Position numbers and translations under genes: made by a program
The notes under the pieces: generated by a model
Databases searched by the model: none
Seen by the model: only the letters and a program-made list of their open reading frames with translations
What the model was told of the DNA's origin: nothing
Shown: positions 23,831 through 36,793 of the stretch, piece after piece
Layout of the letters: each line of letters begins with the position of its first letter
Numbering within the stretch: position 1 is the stretch's first letter
DNA from: Acanthosoma haemorrhoidale
Taxonomy: Eukaryota; Arthropoda; Insecta; Hemiptera; Acanthosomatidae
Direction: 5' to 3'
NCBI GenBank assembly: GCA_930367205.1
Contig: OV884009.1
Location: forward strand, 81,551,189-81,615,188
DNA: 64,000 bases

Positions 23831-23995
23831 TTGAAATAAAATTGCAACTAGCAAGTTGAGCAGTAGGTAATTGTGATCAATGATCTCATTCATACCATTT
23901 TTACAGTTTAGCGTATACTATTCCATTCATACAATATATACGAATATACTGCACAGGGTCCACCCAACTACGCATGCGAAAGAGGAAACGGGTCA
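23831..23995 (-). mobile_element. old diverged LINE 3'-end fragment
   Basis: The order of landmarks matches the family 3' UTR on the minus strand: AATAAAATTGCAA, AGGTAATTGTGAT, CTCATTCATACCAT, ATTCATACAATAT, and GCATGCGAAAGAGGAA. Many substitutions and small gaps separate them. No TSD was visible. Confidence 0.65.
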
Positions 23996-25010
23996 AATGT
24001 ATGAAAAAACTTGTTTCGAACCATTAAGGTCACTGAAACAGCTAAAATTTCGAATTAAATATAGCTGTTAATACCAGATCTTAAAACATTGTTAGTATAT
24101 TTTTGAAACCATTTTCGGATTATCGTCGTTAATGGGTCCTTAACTATGAAAAAAACCATAATAGAAATTTAAAACTATGCTTCTATACGCGACTTTACGT
24201 CTATGACGCGCACAAATACGTGACACTATAGAACTTGTTTCTTTTTTGCTGTACGGCTATTTTAATCGCAAAATGTGCCAGAGAGCATTTATAAAAAGAA
24301 AAGGTTCAAATTTCTTTAATGTGGTTGGCACTGCCTGCTTCCAACCACCCTCCTCTGTGGCGACGTCTTGCATGGTTGTGAGAGTATGACTAAAGTGATT
24401 ATTGTCTAGAGAATGAAACTTTGGTTATTCAACCATTTTCTGTTCATTAAAAAAATATACTGGACCGTTGAAAACCGGATTCATTATGAAGTATACTGTT
24501 ATTATTATATTACTATTAAAACTGCATATTTCGTATACTAATTGCCCTTTTAATGATAAGATCGATTTATTATATGAAAAAATCGACAAGCTTATAACCT
24601 GCCTAGAGCCAGCATAAAAGAGGTGGTTCAAACTCATAACCTGCGATATTAATTTACATAGTAACTTAGTTTGAGTAAGTCAGTTAAAATTGGGATATTA
24701 ATTCTGAACTTTTTTTTTTTTTTTTGGCGCAAAAAATGCTTTCATAATGGAATATTTCTAGTGGTGAGCTAGAATGGGTATGCAAATCCACTCCATATAT
24801 CACCTTCCAGGCTGGCACGCACCGTGCCAGGGTACTCTAACGAATTTCAAAAATCATTTTTTTAACACAATTATGAGATAACTTAAATTTTAGTCCTCAA
24901 AAAGTCAAATTTATTTTTTTGGTATGAAAAACGTCTGTTTGGGGATGAATAGTATAATAAAAATGAAGTGGGAGGACGTATAAATAAATTTAATCTTTAT
25001 TTATTTATTT
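23996..25010. other. non-coding stretch
   Basis: AT-rich. One 70-residue frame on the minus strand (24425-24637) lacks motifs. A poly-T run lies near 24710-24725. Confidence 0.55.
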
Positions 25011-26195
25011 TTTTTTTTTTGGGAGGGGAAATCGGGAACGGCATAATGGAAGGAGTTTTGAATTTATCTCCCTATGCAGGTAATACAATATATGATCATG
25101 CCAAAGTGATTATGGATTTTACTCTCTCATTATAAAGTATTTAAAAAATATATATACATATACATACAATATAAACACATACAAAACATATATATATACA
25201 ATATAGACACATATAGCAAGCCAACGAATCATCTATAAATTCACCTGTGGGAATCTCATCTCCCCAGGAAAATGATGAGAGAGATCCCCACACTGCTCAC
25301 CCAGCGATACCACCACTGGATGATAGCAGTGCAGTGTGAGGGAGAACGCGAGGGCCCCGGACTAACTGGAAATACTGGCCAGCACCAGGACTCCCAATAT
25401 CGGTTTAGTTTTAGGAGATCTTGAGGCTGTAGCCACTTCAATCTTCAAAGAGGATCGTAGGGTTATTTCAAGCTGGATAGTGACGTTAAGGTAATATTTG
25501 TTTAATAGGGTTTTACTGTGACGTATAAAGGTGTATTTGCTATTCTCCTAAGGATTGTGGATTTCTAGAATGTTTAAGTACTTTAAGGAAATCGTATTTG
25601 GTCGAGGTGGAATCAGAGCTAACTGTGTCAGATATTTGGAGCGGAAGAGCGTGCGTTAAAGGGAACTGGTGACAGGATCTACGTCATTAAGTAAAAGTAA
25701 CCTGGCTGCATTTACCGTCATATCGTTTTATCTGCGATAGGTTTCACCGGTGCTCAATATTGCTGAGGTGAATTAGGAGGTTGCGGGATGCTGTATCAAG
25801 ATATAAATGATTTCAAAGTAACTCCTGTGTAATCAGCGAACGTAGTAAGAAAGGCAGTAACAAAAATATAATGTCTGTGGTATAGAGTATAGAGGATAGG
25901 TCGTCATAACCTTGAGAAACGCCCGATCCTATGAGGAAATATTCTGAGCCACAGCGGATAGATAGGGATTAGAAAAGTAGAGACGAGGGCTAAGTAAGTT
26001 GTGGTAAACCTAGTTAAATGCCTACATCCATAAATGCATAAGCGCAATATTTGTTCTCTAGGAATGAGCAAATGAGGGCGAAGACACTCCTGAACTGTGG
26101 AGCGTTCTTGGCCAAAACCAAACTAATGCGTTGAAATAAGAGATTGGGATTCAAGAAGATCTATGATAAAATTCTATCAAAACGTCTCCTTCCTC
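25011..26195 (-). pseudogene. old, diverged jockey-type LINE remnant (3' UTR and RT)
   Basis: On the minus strand this parallels copy C at low similarity. Matching landmarks: GCGAGGGCCCCGGACTAAC..TACTGGCC..AGGACTCCCA at about 25345-25395 against the family 3' UTR (TGGCCATTGCCAGGACTCC type). TCTGTGGTATAGAGTATAGAGGAT at about 25874-25897 matches the stretch before RT motif C in C. ATAAAATTCTATCAAAACGTCTCC at about 26165-26190 matches the FEKLLLKRLL region. No frame stays open. An imperfect AT duplication sits at about 25147-25210. The left limit is uncertain; it may begin near the poly-T run at 25008. A separate, older subfamily is likely. Confidence 0.55.
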
Positions 26196-29100
26196 TTCCA
26201 TCACACATTATGCTTTGCGTTTGTTACAACCGGTAGGTTTTTTTATCCGTTAAATTATAAAGTATTTTGATATTATTTTAAGTGAATTTTATAATTGTTT
26301 ATTTTATGTGTTCTTCGTGACACATGCATCTTTATAATACTTCTGCAGTAAATTGAGTCCTAGACTACTAGAATATTACTTTTCTTTTTTATTTTGAAGC
26401 CACTACCATGACTACTAAACATAATTATTCAAAAAACTGATACTGTCTAATGAAGACAATTAGTTATGGAGGACAGATGGGCCCTTATCATGACTGCGAT
26501 GGCTCAGGCCAAATTAGTTTTTTACACTTTAATGTCCTCATCATCCACAATATTAATGCCACCTAATAAGGCTGAATATTTTATGCGCATATTCTTCCTT
26601 TTTTAAATATTTCTGTCAGCATTAGTTTAATCTGTACTAATAAGTCACAATTAGTATTCGATGAACAAAATTCCTTGGCTCAATATAATCGAGTTCCAGC
26701 CCTTTATCATTCGTTTATTAAAGGGATGTTTAGGAACAGAACGTGGCCTACAAAGACTGCATAATAGAAAAAAAAAAAGGTCTCTCTTCGTGGAACTAGA
26801 GGCCTGATGAATTCCGACGCAATGCTTCGTTTTCATAAATTATTGACGATTTTCAGTAATGTTGGTCTGCCTGCATTGCGGGCCCTTGCCGAAATAAAGG
26901 CTGCTATAGTACGGAAGGTGGGGTAAGGAATTGTTTTCTAGGGATTATGGAAAACACTTTTTAAATTTAGCGTTTCGAAAAAAAGGAATGACGGTGGGTT
27001 TGAAGAATTAATACTATTTTTTATGCGTTGCCGGAGTCTCTTCCTGCTTCTTAATAGAAAATAATAAAAGTAATTTATCCATCCAGAGGTCTGTTACCTC
27101 ACTATTTTTCAAAATAGTTGCACCAAATATAAATAAATTAAATTAAAATCTTGTACAATATATATTATATAATTTATATATATATATATACCTACAAGAT
27201 TATAATTTAAACAAAATTTAGCAGACGATACCCTCAATTCGCTCTTAAAACTATTGTAAGTATTACAGTGTAACGGCAGTGATGGTCTTTCGAATCTGAA
27301 AGCTTTATTATCACAGCGTCTGTTAAATATTCGCTAGTTGCATCAGGGTGTAAATGAATAACAATTTTATGTTGGCCAGTAATTTAATTAATAAAAATGT
27401 TAATCTTAAAACTACTTATGCTATGGCTTAACCAAGGAAAGAAGAGCTTCAAAGAATTATTGATGGGGAAACAAACAAATATACATTATTCTTAAATCTA
27501 ACAAATAAAGGTTATGAGGCAAACATTTTTATAAACTTTCCTTATTTAAATATTACGTCCAGAGCCTAATAGTCACTTGACGACGAACGCTAAACTAGGC
27601 AGGCCATCGCTGGTTATAGTGACCGTCCTAACATTGACGCTACTCTGTCTAAGAGATGATATAAGGAGAAAGGTTACCTACTGGAAGTAGAGTCTAGAGT
27701 AGTAACGATAAATGGGTTTATGAGGCCTCTCTAGCACCCTAGAGACACCTGGTGCAAACTCAACATCCACCACTAAGGCGATGAGGATGTCTATGTGCTG
27801 TTGAGTGTTGTCTGAAAGTGATGTTGAAGGTTAGAGCTGGCCGACTAGACACGTCTCACGCGAGAATCTCTTCACATCTAGTCCTGTTCTAGGCGAAGAC
27901 TGGAGGTTGCCACGTTGTCCAGGCGAAATATTCCATGTTGCTAGGTTACATAACTCTGACCTGACACGGGTTAGTAATTCACAGTTATTTCATATATAGG
28001 TGACATATAGGTTTGTTGATTTTTTCGTAACCGGCCCTGATTATTGTAAGAAATATAAAATTTTATCCGTAAAATTTCATGGTCTACAACTATTTGAGTA
28101 TGCTTACAAGTTAGACAAATTTTAAATAGCGTTTAACTTTAAAACTTTTTAATTGGCAAGCACTTTCAACAGCCCACGTTTTTCATAGTCAGGCACCACT
28201 CGAGGGGGCAACTACACCCTTACTATTTGCCCTAACTATTTCGCTCTCCGTAGAGTGTAGTGGTGGACTCACTGAACGTTGTGTTTGCCAATTAAAGAAA
28301 AGTTGGTAAAGAGAAATGAACATTCGTTGTTATTTAAAACCTAAATTATAATATATATTCCAATCTAACACTGTATAAAAATAACTTTTATGCTATAATT
28401 TAGGCAATTTTTGGCCGTGTACTAGCAATTTTTCGTATCATACTTCTGGCAATATCCTTGGTGAGATAGATTATAAATTGGGTATTTCAGATCGATCAGT
28501 TTTTACGATAGGTATCGCAGTACAGGTAGACGATGTTCCCTGTACTTCTTTAAAATACACCCCCTTCGGGCTAGGCAATTACAATATTTCATTTTATATT
28601 ATCGAAGCAGGTGGCTATTATGAGGCACTAATGGTATGCTATACTGTCCCCAGTGTCGAGAATAATTTTTTCCCGTTTATCTCAGCACTCATAATGATGA
28701 AACTATTAATCAAATCCTTAATACTTCTAGAATCACTATAAATTTCATCAAAAGACAAACTCTAAACAATATTCAAGATAACACGGCCGTTATACTCACA
28801 TAAATAATTAAAAACAAGAATCTGTAGCTCCATGAAAGCATACAAAAAAATAAATGTACGTTTATCTTTTCCAAATAGCAAAATTTTGTTTTTTAGATCA
28901 AAAAGATTTTGATAATCTTTGATATGTGTTCCAATAAATTTATGATTCGTTTAAGTAATAAACAACGGTGGCCCCAAACCTCAAACGCTAGACAAAAAAT
29001 ATAAAAAAAAACGAGAAAAATTTCTAAAGGATTTATAACGAGGTCAATCCTGTTTCCTATTCTAGAGATTGGGCTCAAATTTAACCTTAACATCATTCTT

Positions 29101-29599
29101 GACTGCTCCTACTATGCACTTATTGACAAACTATCTCCCATTTAAAGTTGTTCGGTCGAAAGTGCTTTTATTGTTATTGCAATGATGAACGACAAGGAGG
29201 TAACTTAAAATTTTGAAACTACATGTAAAATTTGGCAGCGCTACCTTAAGCTCTGCGATGACTTGTCTAATATAAATAAGACAATGTATCTAAAGAGCTT
29301 ATCCCAGGGTTGGACTAAAGAATAAATTTTATAATGATATTTGGGATTTAACACTTGTATAGGTAGGAGGGGTTATGTGGCAAGGAGCGGAGTGGAATTA
29401 GGGAGGGTGGCTCAGGATTAGATTCCGGGGCACTGGGTTTGGGATGCAAGGAAAAAATATGGTTGAAAGGTCTAGAAGAAGCTACAAGACTCGAAAGAAA
29501 ATATCGTTACAAGTAGGAGCCTGTACTTGATATATTATGCAATAAACATCGTTTATATGTGAACATTGACATAATGGTAATTAATAAAAATTATCGGGT
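26196..29599. other. non-coding stretch with unclassified GC-richer block
   Basis: Mostly AT-rich. The block at about 27540-27990 is clearly GC-richer than its surroundings and reads like an LTR or other repeat (edge ...CTCTGACCTGACA), but no partner copy exists in the window to test this. An 87-residue plus frame at 28478-28741 has no motif. Confidence 0.5.
27139..27209. repeat. AT-rich hairpin (17-bp arms)
   Basis: Left arm TAAATTAAAATCTTGTA (27139-27155) and right arm TACAAGATTATAATTTA (27193-27209) are inverted copies with one mismatch. The 37-base spacer is almost pure A/T with a (TA)n run and can itself pair. It may form a cruciform; no function implied. Confidence 0.8.
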
Positions 29600-30060
29600 C
29601 GTGACGAGGGGGGTCCCTAGTTACCCTAGCCCTGGTGACGAAGTGAGGGTTGGTTAGGCTATGACCTGGACAATCGTTTCATGACGGTCTTACTATCTGA
29701 CTCCATATTTGATAGGCATGTGCCCCGACAATACACTATGTTCAGGAGAAGAGGAATAGCGTAGGTAGTATAGGTAGTTTGTGTGGTCTTGGAATGACCA
29801 CGAATTCACACTCGATATCTGAGGGTAGGCGAAATCCGTCCGGATCCCACAGGCGTGTGTGAACCGGAGAGAGGCAGACTGGATTGGCGTGTTAGACACT
29901 ACTTGGTAAATTCGCCTGTCCGCGAGGGAGAGGTCTCTCCCAAGGAGCTGCTAGTTTTAGCGAGGTGAAGGCAGAGAATCCCACTAGGAGAGTGTGGAGT
30001 CTGACAAGGCCGGACTAAAACATAGCGAGGTAAGGAAGAGAGGTCCAGAGGTTAGAATGA
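29600..30060 (-). mobile_element. unrecognised repeat family X, copy 2
   Basis: It matches 15240-15560 closely (for example TTGGAATGACCACGAATTC and CGTCCGGATCCCA) and also 46300-46400. On the minus strand the frame ending at 29693 reads through DFAYPQISSVNSWSFQDHTN, SPEHSVLSGH and a stop soon after. The part 29900-30060 is leader-like (ACCTCGCTATGTTTTAGTCC). Compared with copy 1, the segment between NYL and SP is 15 bases longer, a multiple of three. Confidence 0.5.
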
Positions 30061-30446
30061 GAAGGCCAAGTCTTGAACATCAGTGCAACCGCGAGTCATC
30101 AGTTAGCTAGTCGTCTTGAGAATGATTTACAGGCCCACCCTCCGGGTCTGTTTATAGTGGCCTGGCTTCATTAGCGTCCAATCATGGGACTCGTTGCTGT
30201 GGCCAATGCCAGGCCAGTATGTGGTGGCCTTTGTTCTTGTAGTGACTCAGGCTTTGCCCGGGTCGCTCTTAGGGGAGGGTTTCCATCCTCTTAACTAATT
30301 GACCTGCAGCTGCGCCTTTTATTGTTAACAACATTTACAATGATTTATGGTTTGGTAATTTTATTTACATTTCTTAAATTAATTTACAATGTATATACCA
30401 TAGAGTGTAGGGTGATTTATCTTATGTAGTTAGCGGTCACTACAAA
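30061..30446 (-). mobile_element. putative LTR-like block 2 upstream of family X copy 2
   Basis: It occupies the place taken by LTR-like block 1 in the 15-kb copy, but the sequence is different. On the minus strand it starts TGTAGTGACCGCTAAC (30446) and carries a promoter-like CACTATAAACAG (about 30152-30163) in a GC-rich context. No second copy or TSD was seen, so the LTR call rests on position, the terminal TG and the TATA box only. Confidence 0.3.
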
Positions 30447-33400
30447 AATAATGAAAGATGACGGAATGTATACTACAAAATAAAACTAATGAAGTAGAAA
30501 CTTCAAAAGATAGTATAAGTAAGAAATCACACGCGTAAGTCATTTTTAAAATGGCGGAGTTTGAAAACGATTCCGTTTTGTGTTAGCACTGTTAAAGCCA
30601 CAAGCAAATAACATTCTGTCAAACGGTTCTCTCATTCGCAAGTGTCGACTGGGGTCGAGGGTTATTGAATGACGCCCTCATGATGAGGGCGTGTTAGGCC
30701 TGTTTGATTTATTTAAGCCGTGTGTGAAATAACCCTAGGGTGGAAGTTAGCGTAGATCTGATAAGCCTTTATTTGATGTGGCTTATGATTTGTTTAGCCG
30801 GGGCCACCCCTCGGAGATGGGGGTGGGGAGAGAAAGTAGGGGGTTAAAATCCACCCTTTTTCAACACTCACTTACCTTGGGCCCATGGGTACATGTTCCG
30901 CATCTCACAACACCTTTGTCCAAACGGTCCTGACTGTTTTATTTTTTTAATTATAAATATATGATCAGGTGTCACAATATAATTTTCAGCTTTGCGTGCA
31001 AAAATAATTGTAGTCTACCAAAATTCAAACCTTGATTTCTATAGTCAGCTCCCAACACTTTATTTTTCTGAATATTTAAAAAATCATATTAGAGTTACCA
31101 CTCACTAAGTGGGAATAAATATCTTACACTCTTAATCTTACACAACTTCTAAGGTGTGACTTGTTAACTTTCGTATTGTTTTTTTTTTATATTTTGCGTT
31201 ATTGTATTTTAATTCAAAAGTAATCAGAATATTGCACGATTTAAAACGTTCAATTTATCTGAAATTTCAGAACTAACGAATCATATCGTATAGATTAGAG
31301 AAACGTTGACAGAAAGATGAATACGAAGAGATCGTCTCACGCTTGATTGGGAGTAGAGCATCACCCTGTGAGCTCGGTAAATAAATCTATCATCATAATT
31401 AGAAGGGTATAAAATTAAAGACTTAAATGTTCTGAGTAATAAAACTTAATATGTTGGAAGTTGACTACAATAAAAAAATTTCATTAATGTTGCTTTCGCA
31501 ACAGAAACGAAACTCCTAAATGATGCATCACACATAACTTCATTTCATCATCATCACTTTCATCAAATTTTTCATAGTTTAGCATTGAATTTCTGGTCGA
31601 AATCAGCGCTGGTCTACTTCACCTAACAAGGAAAATTAAATATGTTATAAAAGAGTACTTGCAGATGATCCGTAGTATGACGCCTATATGACTTTTAGTT
31701 ACAAAAATAATGGTATTTATTTATTAAACATAACACAGCTGGAAATTGTTTCTAGATAAAAAGTAAATAAATAATACGGAGTTAGTTTGGCCCTGGTCCA
31801 AGTTAACTCGTCGCGTGCAAACTCCGCCCTACCATGGAACGGAAGGTTTTTGGTTGAGTGCTGGCCCGTCTCTGAGTTTCCAACTGAAAATAGCTTTAAC
31901 TTAATAATAACTTTTAGATCTTATTTATTTTCCTAGGATGTTTTTTTTCTCTTTCTTTGTTCATATGCAATAAAGGAGTTGGCGAATCATGTCCTTAAGA
32001 CTATTAGTTTGGCAAACATATAAAGTAACTACGTAGGTAAGATTAGCTGCAAATTCTTAGATTAGAAGCTCGATATCACTTTAACAGTACATAATGCATG
32101 AACTGTTACTAATACTTAGAAATGAACTAATTTGAAATTTTAAAAACTATTTTCCCACAAAAAAAAATATCGTGAGTTGGCAGGGACATCTTGAAACCCG
32201 TGACTTCCTGATATCTGGCTACACTCTTACGATAGCCATCGAAATTAAAAAAAAAATATTAGCAATAAATTTAACGGTGTCACAAAAAATGGTGATTACA
32301 ATTCATCTACATAGACGAAAAGAAGGTTTTCTGCTTACTTTTTCTTGAAAATTCGTGATAGTTTCTTCACGCCCATTTATGTATATGCATATATTTCAAA
32401 AAATCAATTTAATTAATAGTTTTAAATACTTTTTCAATATTTGACTTGAAAAAATAAAAAAAGAAAAGTAAATAAATTGATTTATTTGCAATAAAACACG
32501 AAATGGTGATTCAAGTGATCCTGTGATTGCATTTCAATTTATTTATAGATATGTGGCAGTTTTCCTAAAATGTTCCTTTACTTGACACATTTATACTTTA
32601 ATGAATTTGATATAAGTTGTGTGTTTGTGGTATTGGAATGCATCTCCACCTTATTTCCTTCTTTCTTTGTTTTTTTTTAAATATTCTTTGCCACAGTTTA
32701 ACTTCAAGTGTCGATAACTTCAAGATTTGAAATATTTAGTTGTCATATTAACAGATCAAAGAGACATTGGAAGTGGGCATTATTAACTGTTTGAATTACA
32801 TATTCAAATCATACTTAAATTTAATTTAATGTTACAGTACTGAAAATTTAATTGCATGGTAAACTGGCACGTATGTAGAACGCTAAAATATAACCAAAAA
32901 ACCAATTTAGTCAGTTCATTGCTGAATAGCGCTTTTAGCTGACTTGATTTTTCAATTTAAAAATTAACGAATTCTTTTCAGAGTAATCAAATCACGTGCT
33001 ACTGTTTTCAATTTTTATGAAACGGGATCCGTGAGTCATTCAATCGTGATCTATTAAAGTGATTATTTGCTCGTGAGTACACATTGATCTCCCAAATGGT
33101 ACAATTTTTTTCAATACATAGGCGACAGTGTGGCATAGACCGTGCCCAATAAATATTGTTGAAATTCTTAATTTAAAAAACACAATACATTTCAAGCATG
33201 AACAATTCTGCCCTATAAATCATTGATGGATTTTTCTCAACCAATAAAAAGTAACATTACACACACAAAAAAAAAGAAGCAGTATAAACTGTGGAAGTGT
33301 GGTATATTAAACATGGATTCATAGCATTAATTATTTACGGCACCAAAATCTATTGACCATTTCCGTTATTAGACACTGTCTTATATTTTGGTAGATATAT

Positions 33401-33791
33401 TCACTATATTTTTTTTGGACAAACAAGTTTCAGATATGCATTCAACATCAATATTATTTGCTTCTAAAACAAAATTTATTCTTTTGCGCTAGCATCACCA
33501 CACTGCATTCCAATTTAAAATCTCCATAATTCGTTTGTTACATTTGTACTTTGCGTTGAGAAAAATAAATTGTACTTCTGAATGGAAACAAATATTGTAT
33601 CCAGCAGATTAGGAAATGTATTAGACATAACTGATGGGTTATTTTTACACAGGGGTTCATTAACAAAGCAGGAGGATGCTAGTGAAAGGAGATAAGTACT
33701 TAAATTTATCTATATCAATAATGATTTTATTGATGAAAGTATTCAGTATTAATGCCGCGTTCCCACGGGACGCGAATCATGAAAGTGAGTA
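30447..33791. other. non-coding stretch
   Basis: 30540-30870 is GC-richer, with a perfect inverted pair CGCCCTCAT/ATGAGGGCG (near 30674-30691) and a G-rich tract near 30815-30845. The rest is AT-rich. No gene recognised. A hairpin-prone CGCGTTCCCACGGGACGCG lies at 33757-33775, just before the foldback element. Confidence 0.5.
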
Positions 33792-33935
33792 TTATTGATA
33801 CATTTTATACGGATTATGGAAATTAATTACATTAAAATTAATTTTTTCTTTACAATTCGTGTAAACTGCTAAATCGCGTGGTTGAACAATTTTAATGTAA
33901 TTAATTTACTTAATCCGTATTAAGTGTAACAATAA
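33792..33935. mobile_element. foldback MITE-like element with 48-bp arms
   Basis: Inverted arms at 33792-33839 and 33888-33935 match at 43 of 48 positions around a 48-base spacer. The outer ends read TTATTG/CAATAA, and the inner parts share TTAATTACATTAAAATT. The element may extend outward: TAATGCC (33750-33756) is mirrored by GGCATTA at 33937-33943, and the left flank holds the short GC-rich hairpin. No TSD assigned. Confidence 0.6.
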
Positions 33936-33943
33936 GGCATTAG

Positions 33944-35134
33944 CCTCAGTTCAGTCAGAGTTAAACAATGTGGTAGTTAAGTATCATATGTCATTGTAGA
34001 TTAATTTTCTAGCTGATTCTTAACTATTTTTTCAAAAGATAAATTATTGCTAACTGCCAAACCGCAAACACCTTGAAGGTAATATCGTTTTATTTTTTTA
34101 AGTTGACACTGTTATAAGTCTTAAAAACTGGCTATGTGACCTCCCATCTTGACGATACGGACATTTCAATCTAAAGCACTCAAGTTAAAAACTGCAGCAC
34201 TATCATACGTATGCAACCGCAAACTGCACAATGTAGTAACTCATACGTACATACTGATATAATTAAATTAGTAACTATCCAATAATAATGAATAACTGAC
34301 CTTTAAGTCATGGTACTTTCGTTATTGTATAGTAGATAAATTAGATTAACCAATCACTGCCCCATAAGTCACGACATCATCTTAATTCAACAGTAGATAC
34401 TAGTGTTAACCAATTATAGAACCCTGATATACTGAGGAATCTGACAAAGCGCTGACATATTTCACTCCCACAATAGATAACAAATGTTTAACCATCACCC
34501 CCACAATCCTTTCCTACCCCTAATATCCCTATTCTAAGATAGATCACTCACTTAAGTTTCTAGACTTGTTCTGCTACTATGCTCGCGCTTAAGCTGTATA
34601 AATATCTGATGTAATTTTTGTACTAAAAAAAAAAAAAATTACTGCCGGATTGTGGGATGGTATAATTATAAAACAGTTTTATTGTCTTCTTTTTTAATGA
34701 AATAGCAGGATCGACGTAAACAAGAAACGAACGGCAACGAGATTCGTAAAGTGAGGATCCTAGAAGTCGCAGCCATGATTAAATAGATATAATTATACTA
34801 TTTTTTTAGGTGAGTTACATATCACACATATCCAATTGGAGATAACTGAAGATGACATCTTACAGCTGTCGAAAGCACTATTACTATATGCCTAAATGTT
34901 GATTACAGAATTTAACTCATGAAGAAACTATTCAGACGCTTTCAGCACAGATGACTTAAGAGAAGGATCTGTTGAGACCGACCAATCCTAAATTATGAGG
35001 AGGCATCACTGGATCCCCATTTTATGGGGAATTCGAAATATTGGGGGGAATCTTTGAATATTTCCCTTTCTTATAAGAGGAGCCAGATCTATTTTTAGTA
35101 GGTTTGCCATTGCTATTGCCCCATAGGTCGAATC
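33944..35134. other. non-coding stretch
   Basis: AT-rich, nothing recognised. Confidence 0.55.
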
Positions 35135-35144
35135 CATTTAATCT

Positions 35145-35437
35145 TTTTTTTTTTTTTTTTTGTTAACAACTTTATTATGATGAAATTATAATCTGCCCTT
35201 ACTTAATAGGCAATAAATAATTGAGGTAAGTGTTTTCATTTCTACCATATTTACAATTCATCATTCGCTCGCACATTCATACAATATTTACAAACATTTA
35301 CAAACAGCCCAGGGGCCCCCAAGTCCACACGGTTGTTGCCTCCCTCGCAAGTGAAAGAGGAAGCGGAGTCTTGGGAAGTCCCCCACCAGCCACGTCACCG
35401 GATACGAGCCAGTGGAGGCTGACGAAGAGCGCGAAAA
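35145..35437 (-). mobile_element. LINE 3'-end fragment (293 bp) with TSD
   Basis: Minus-strand 3' UTR of the jockey-type family from the CAGTGGCTCGTATCCGGTGAC region to the tail, with a TTGTTAACAAAAAA-type poly-A end. Flanked by the exact 10-mer CATTTAATCT at 35135-35144 and 35438-35447. The region ACATTTACAAACATTTACAAAC shows a small tandem duplication not seen in the other copies. Confidence 0.9.
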
Positions 35438-35447
35438 CATTTAATCT

Positions 35448-36727
35448 AGAAAAGCTATTTCAGGTGAGATTTCAGCTAATCATTTTCCCATCTGTTCTTT
35501 TTCTTATTAGATCCATCAAAGGGGGTAATTATTTCATCTAAGGTGTGTCGGACGGTTTCAGCAGGTACTGCGTAACCAATGAAATCTCCATCCGGTTTCA
35601 TTTATAATATACTTTTTTATTGCAGGAAAACAATTCAATCTAAGCGCAACCTCACTCTATCAAAGCGCTAGAGACCAGCTGTGTCGGTTACTAATATTCG
35701 TTTATTATGCACAGTAGAGCTGGAATACAAATTTCCGCATAATTCTAAATTAATAAGGTCATAATTTAATTAACAAGTCCCAGCTAACAATCTGTTTAAG
35801 GGTTAAAAGCTCTGGTTTTCCGCCTGACAAAAGATACGTCACTTGTTAAATAAAGCAGGAATTGGTGCCGTGTGTGGAGTATGTGTATTATAAAACAAAA
35901 CTCCGGTCTCTTCACAGCTTCATTGATTATTATCCGAACGTTTTCAACGGACAATGCCGTTATCCCCATTGGTTCAAGGTGGTAATTATTGTACTTGCCG
36001 AGTGGGCTATGCAACTACGCCTGGTCCAAAAAAAACAAAAACAATAAGGACTACCCTGAATATTACAAAAAATATGATTTAATGAACTGACAATTATAAT
36101 CGCAGATTTAAGACCTTCCATCGAACATAAAGCGAATTCAATCACTGCAATCTAATGTTGTAAGAACATAAGTAACTTTGTTTATTGTATATATTAAGCG
36201 CTTTGTTATTTCAACATCAGAACCCTTGATAACGACCTGAAAGCTCCCACTATCCAAGATCACTTTTTTAATAATTATATGACTAATTATCAGGAAACTC
36301 AAACCCTTAAGCAAGATCAATTTCAAGTATCAAACATCCCTAAAATTCACCTGAGGCTCTCAGACTTTCTTTTAGCCTCTACATATCATAACTAACAGTT
36401 TTGCAATATTATTAGGGGGAGTTCATGGAATTGTTGATTTTTGTTTGTTGCGCGCTTATTCTACATGGAATGTTGTATGCTTGTAAGTGTATTGTAAGTT
36501 GATGATTATATCGTAGGTTTTAGATCATTTATCACAAACTTATTATCCTACCAATGAAGATTGTAATATCCCTTGGATAAAAAATTTATAAAAAATAGGT
36601 TTCAAGGAAGTTTTCATGGTATCATTGGATCAATAATCATTGGATCAATTAATTGTTTACATATTTTTTATTTTTCTAAAGTTTTTTTAAGTAACAAAGA
36701 AGGTTAGCCATTTTTTTTAGCACTCTT
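35448..36727. other. non-coding stretch
   Basis: Several short overlapping open frames on both strands near 35796-36326, none with a motif. Nothing recognised. Confidence 0.5.
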
Positions 36728-36793
36728 TTTATTATAGTATAATTACAATCTGCCATATTGAACAATAATCATTTGCGCTCATTCATGCTATAA
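36728..36793 (-). mobile_element. very short LINE 3'-end fragment
   Basis: TTTTTATTATAGTATAATTACAATCTGCC..TTGAACAATAATCATTTGCGCTCATTCATGCTAT matches the terminal family 3' UTR on the minus strand. Diverged, and no TSD found. Confidence 0.65.
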
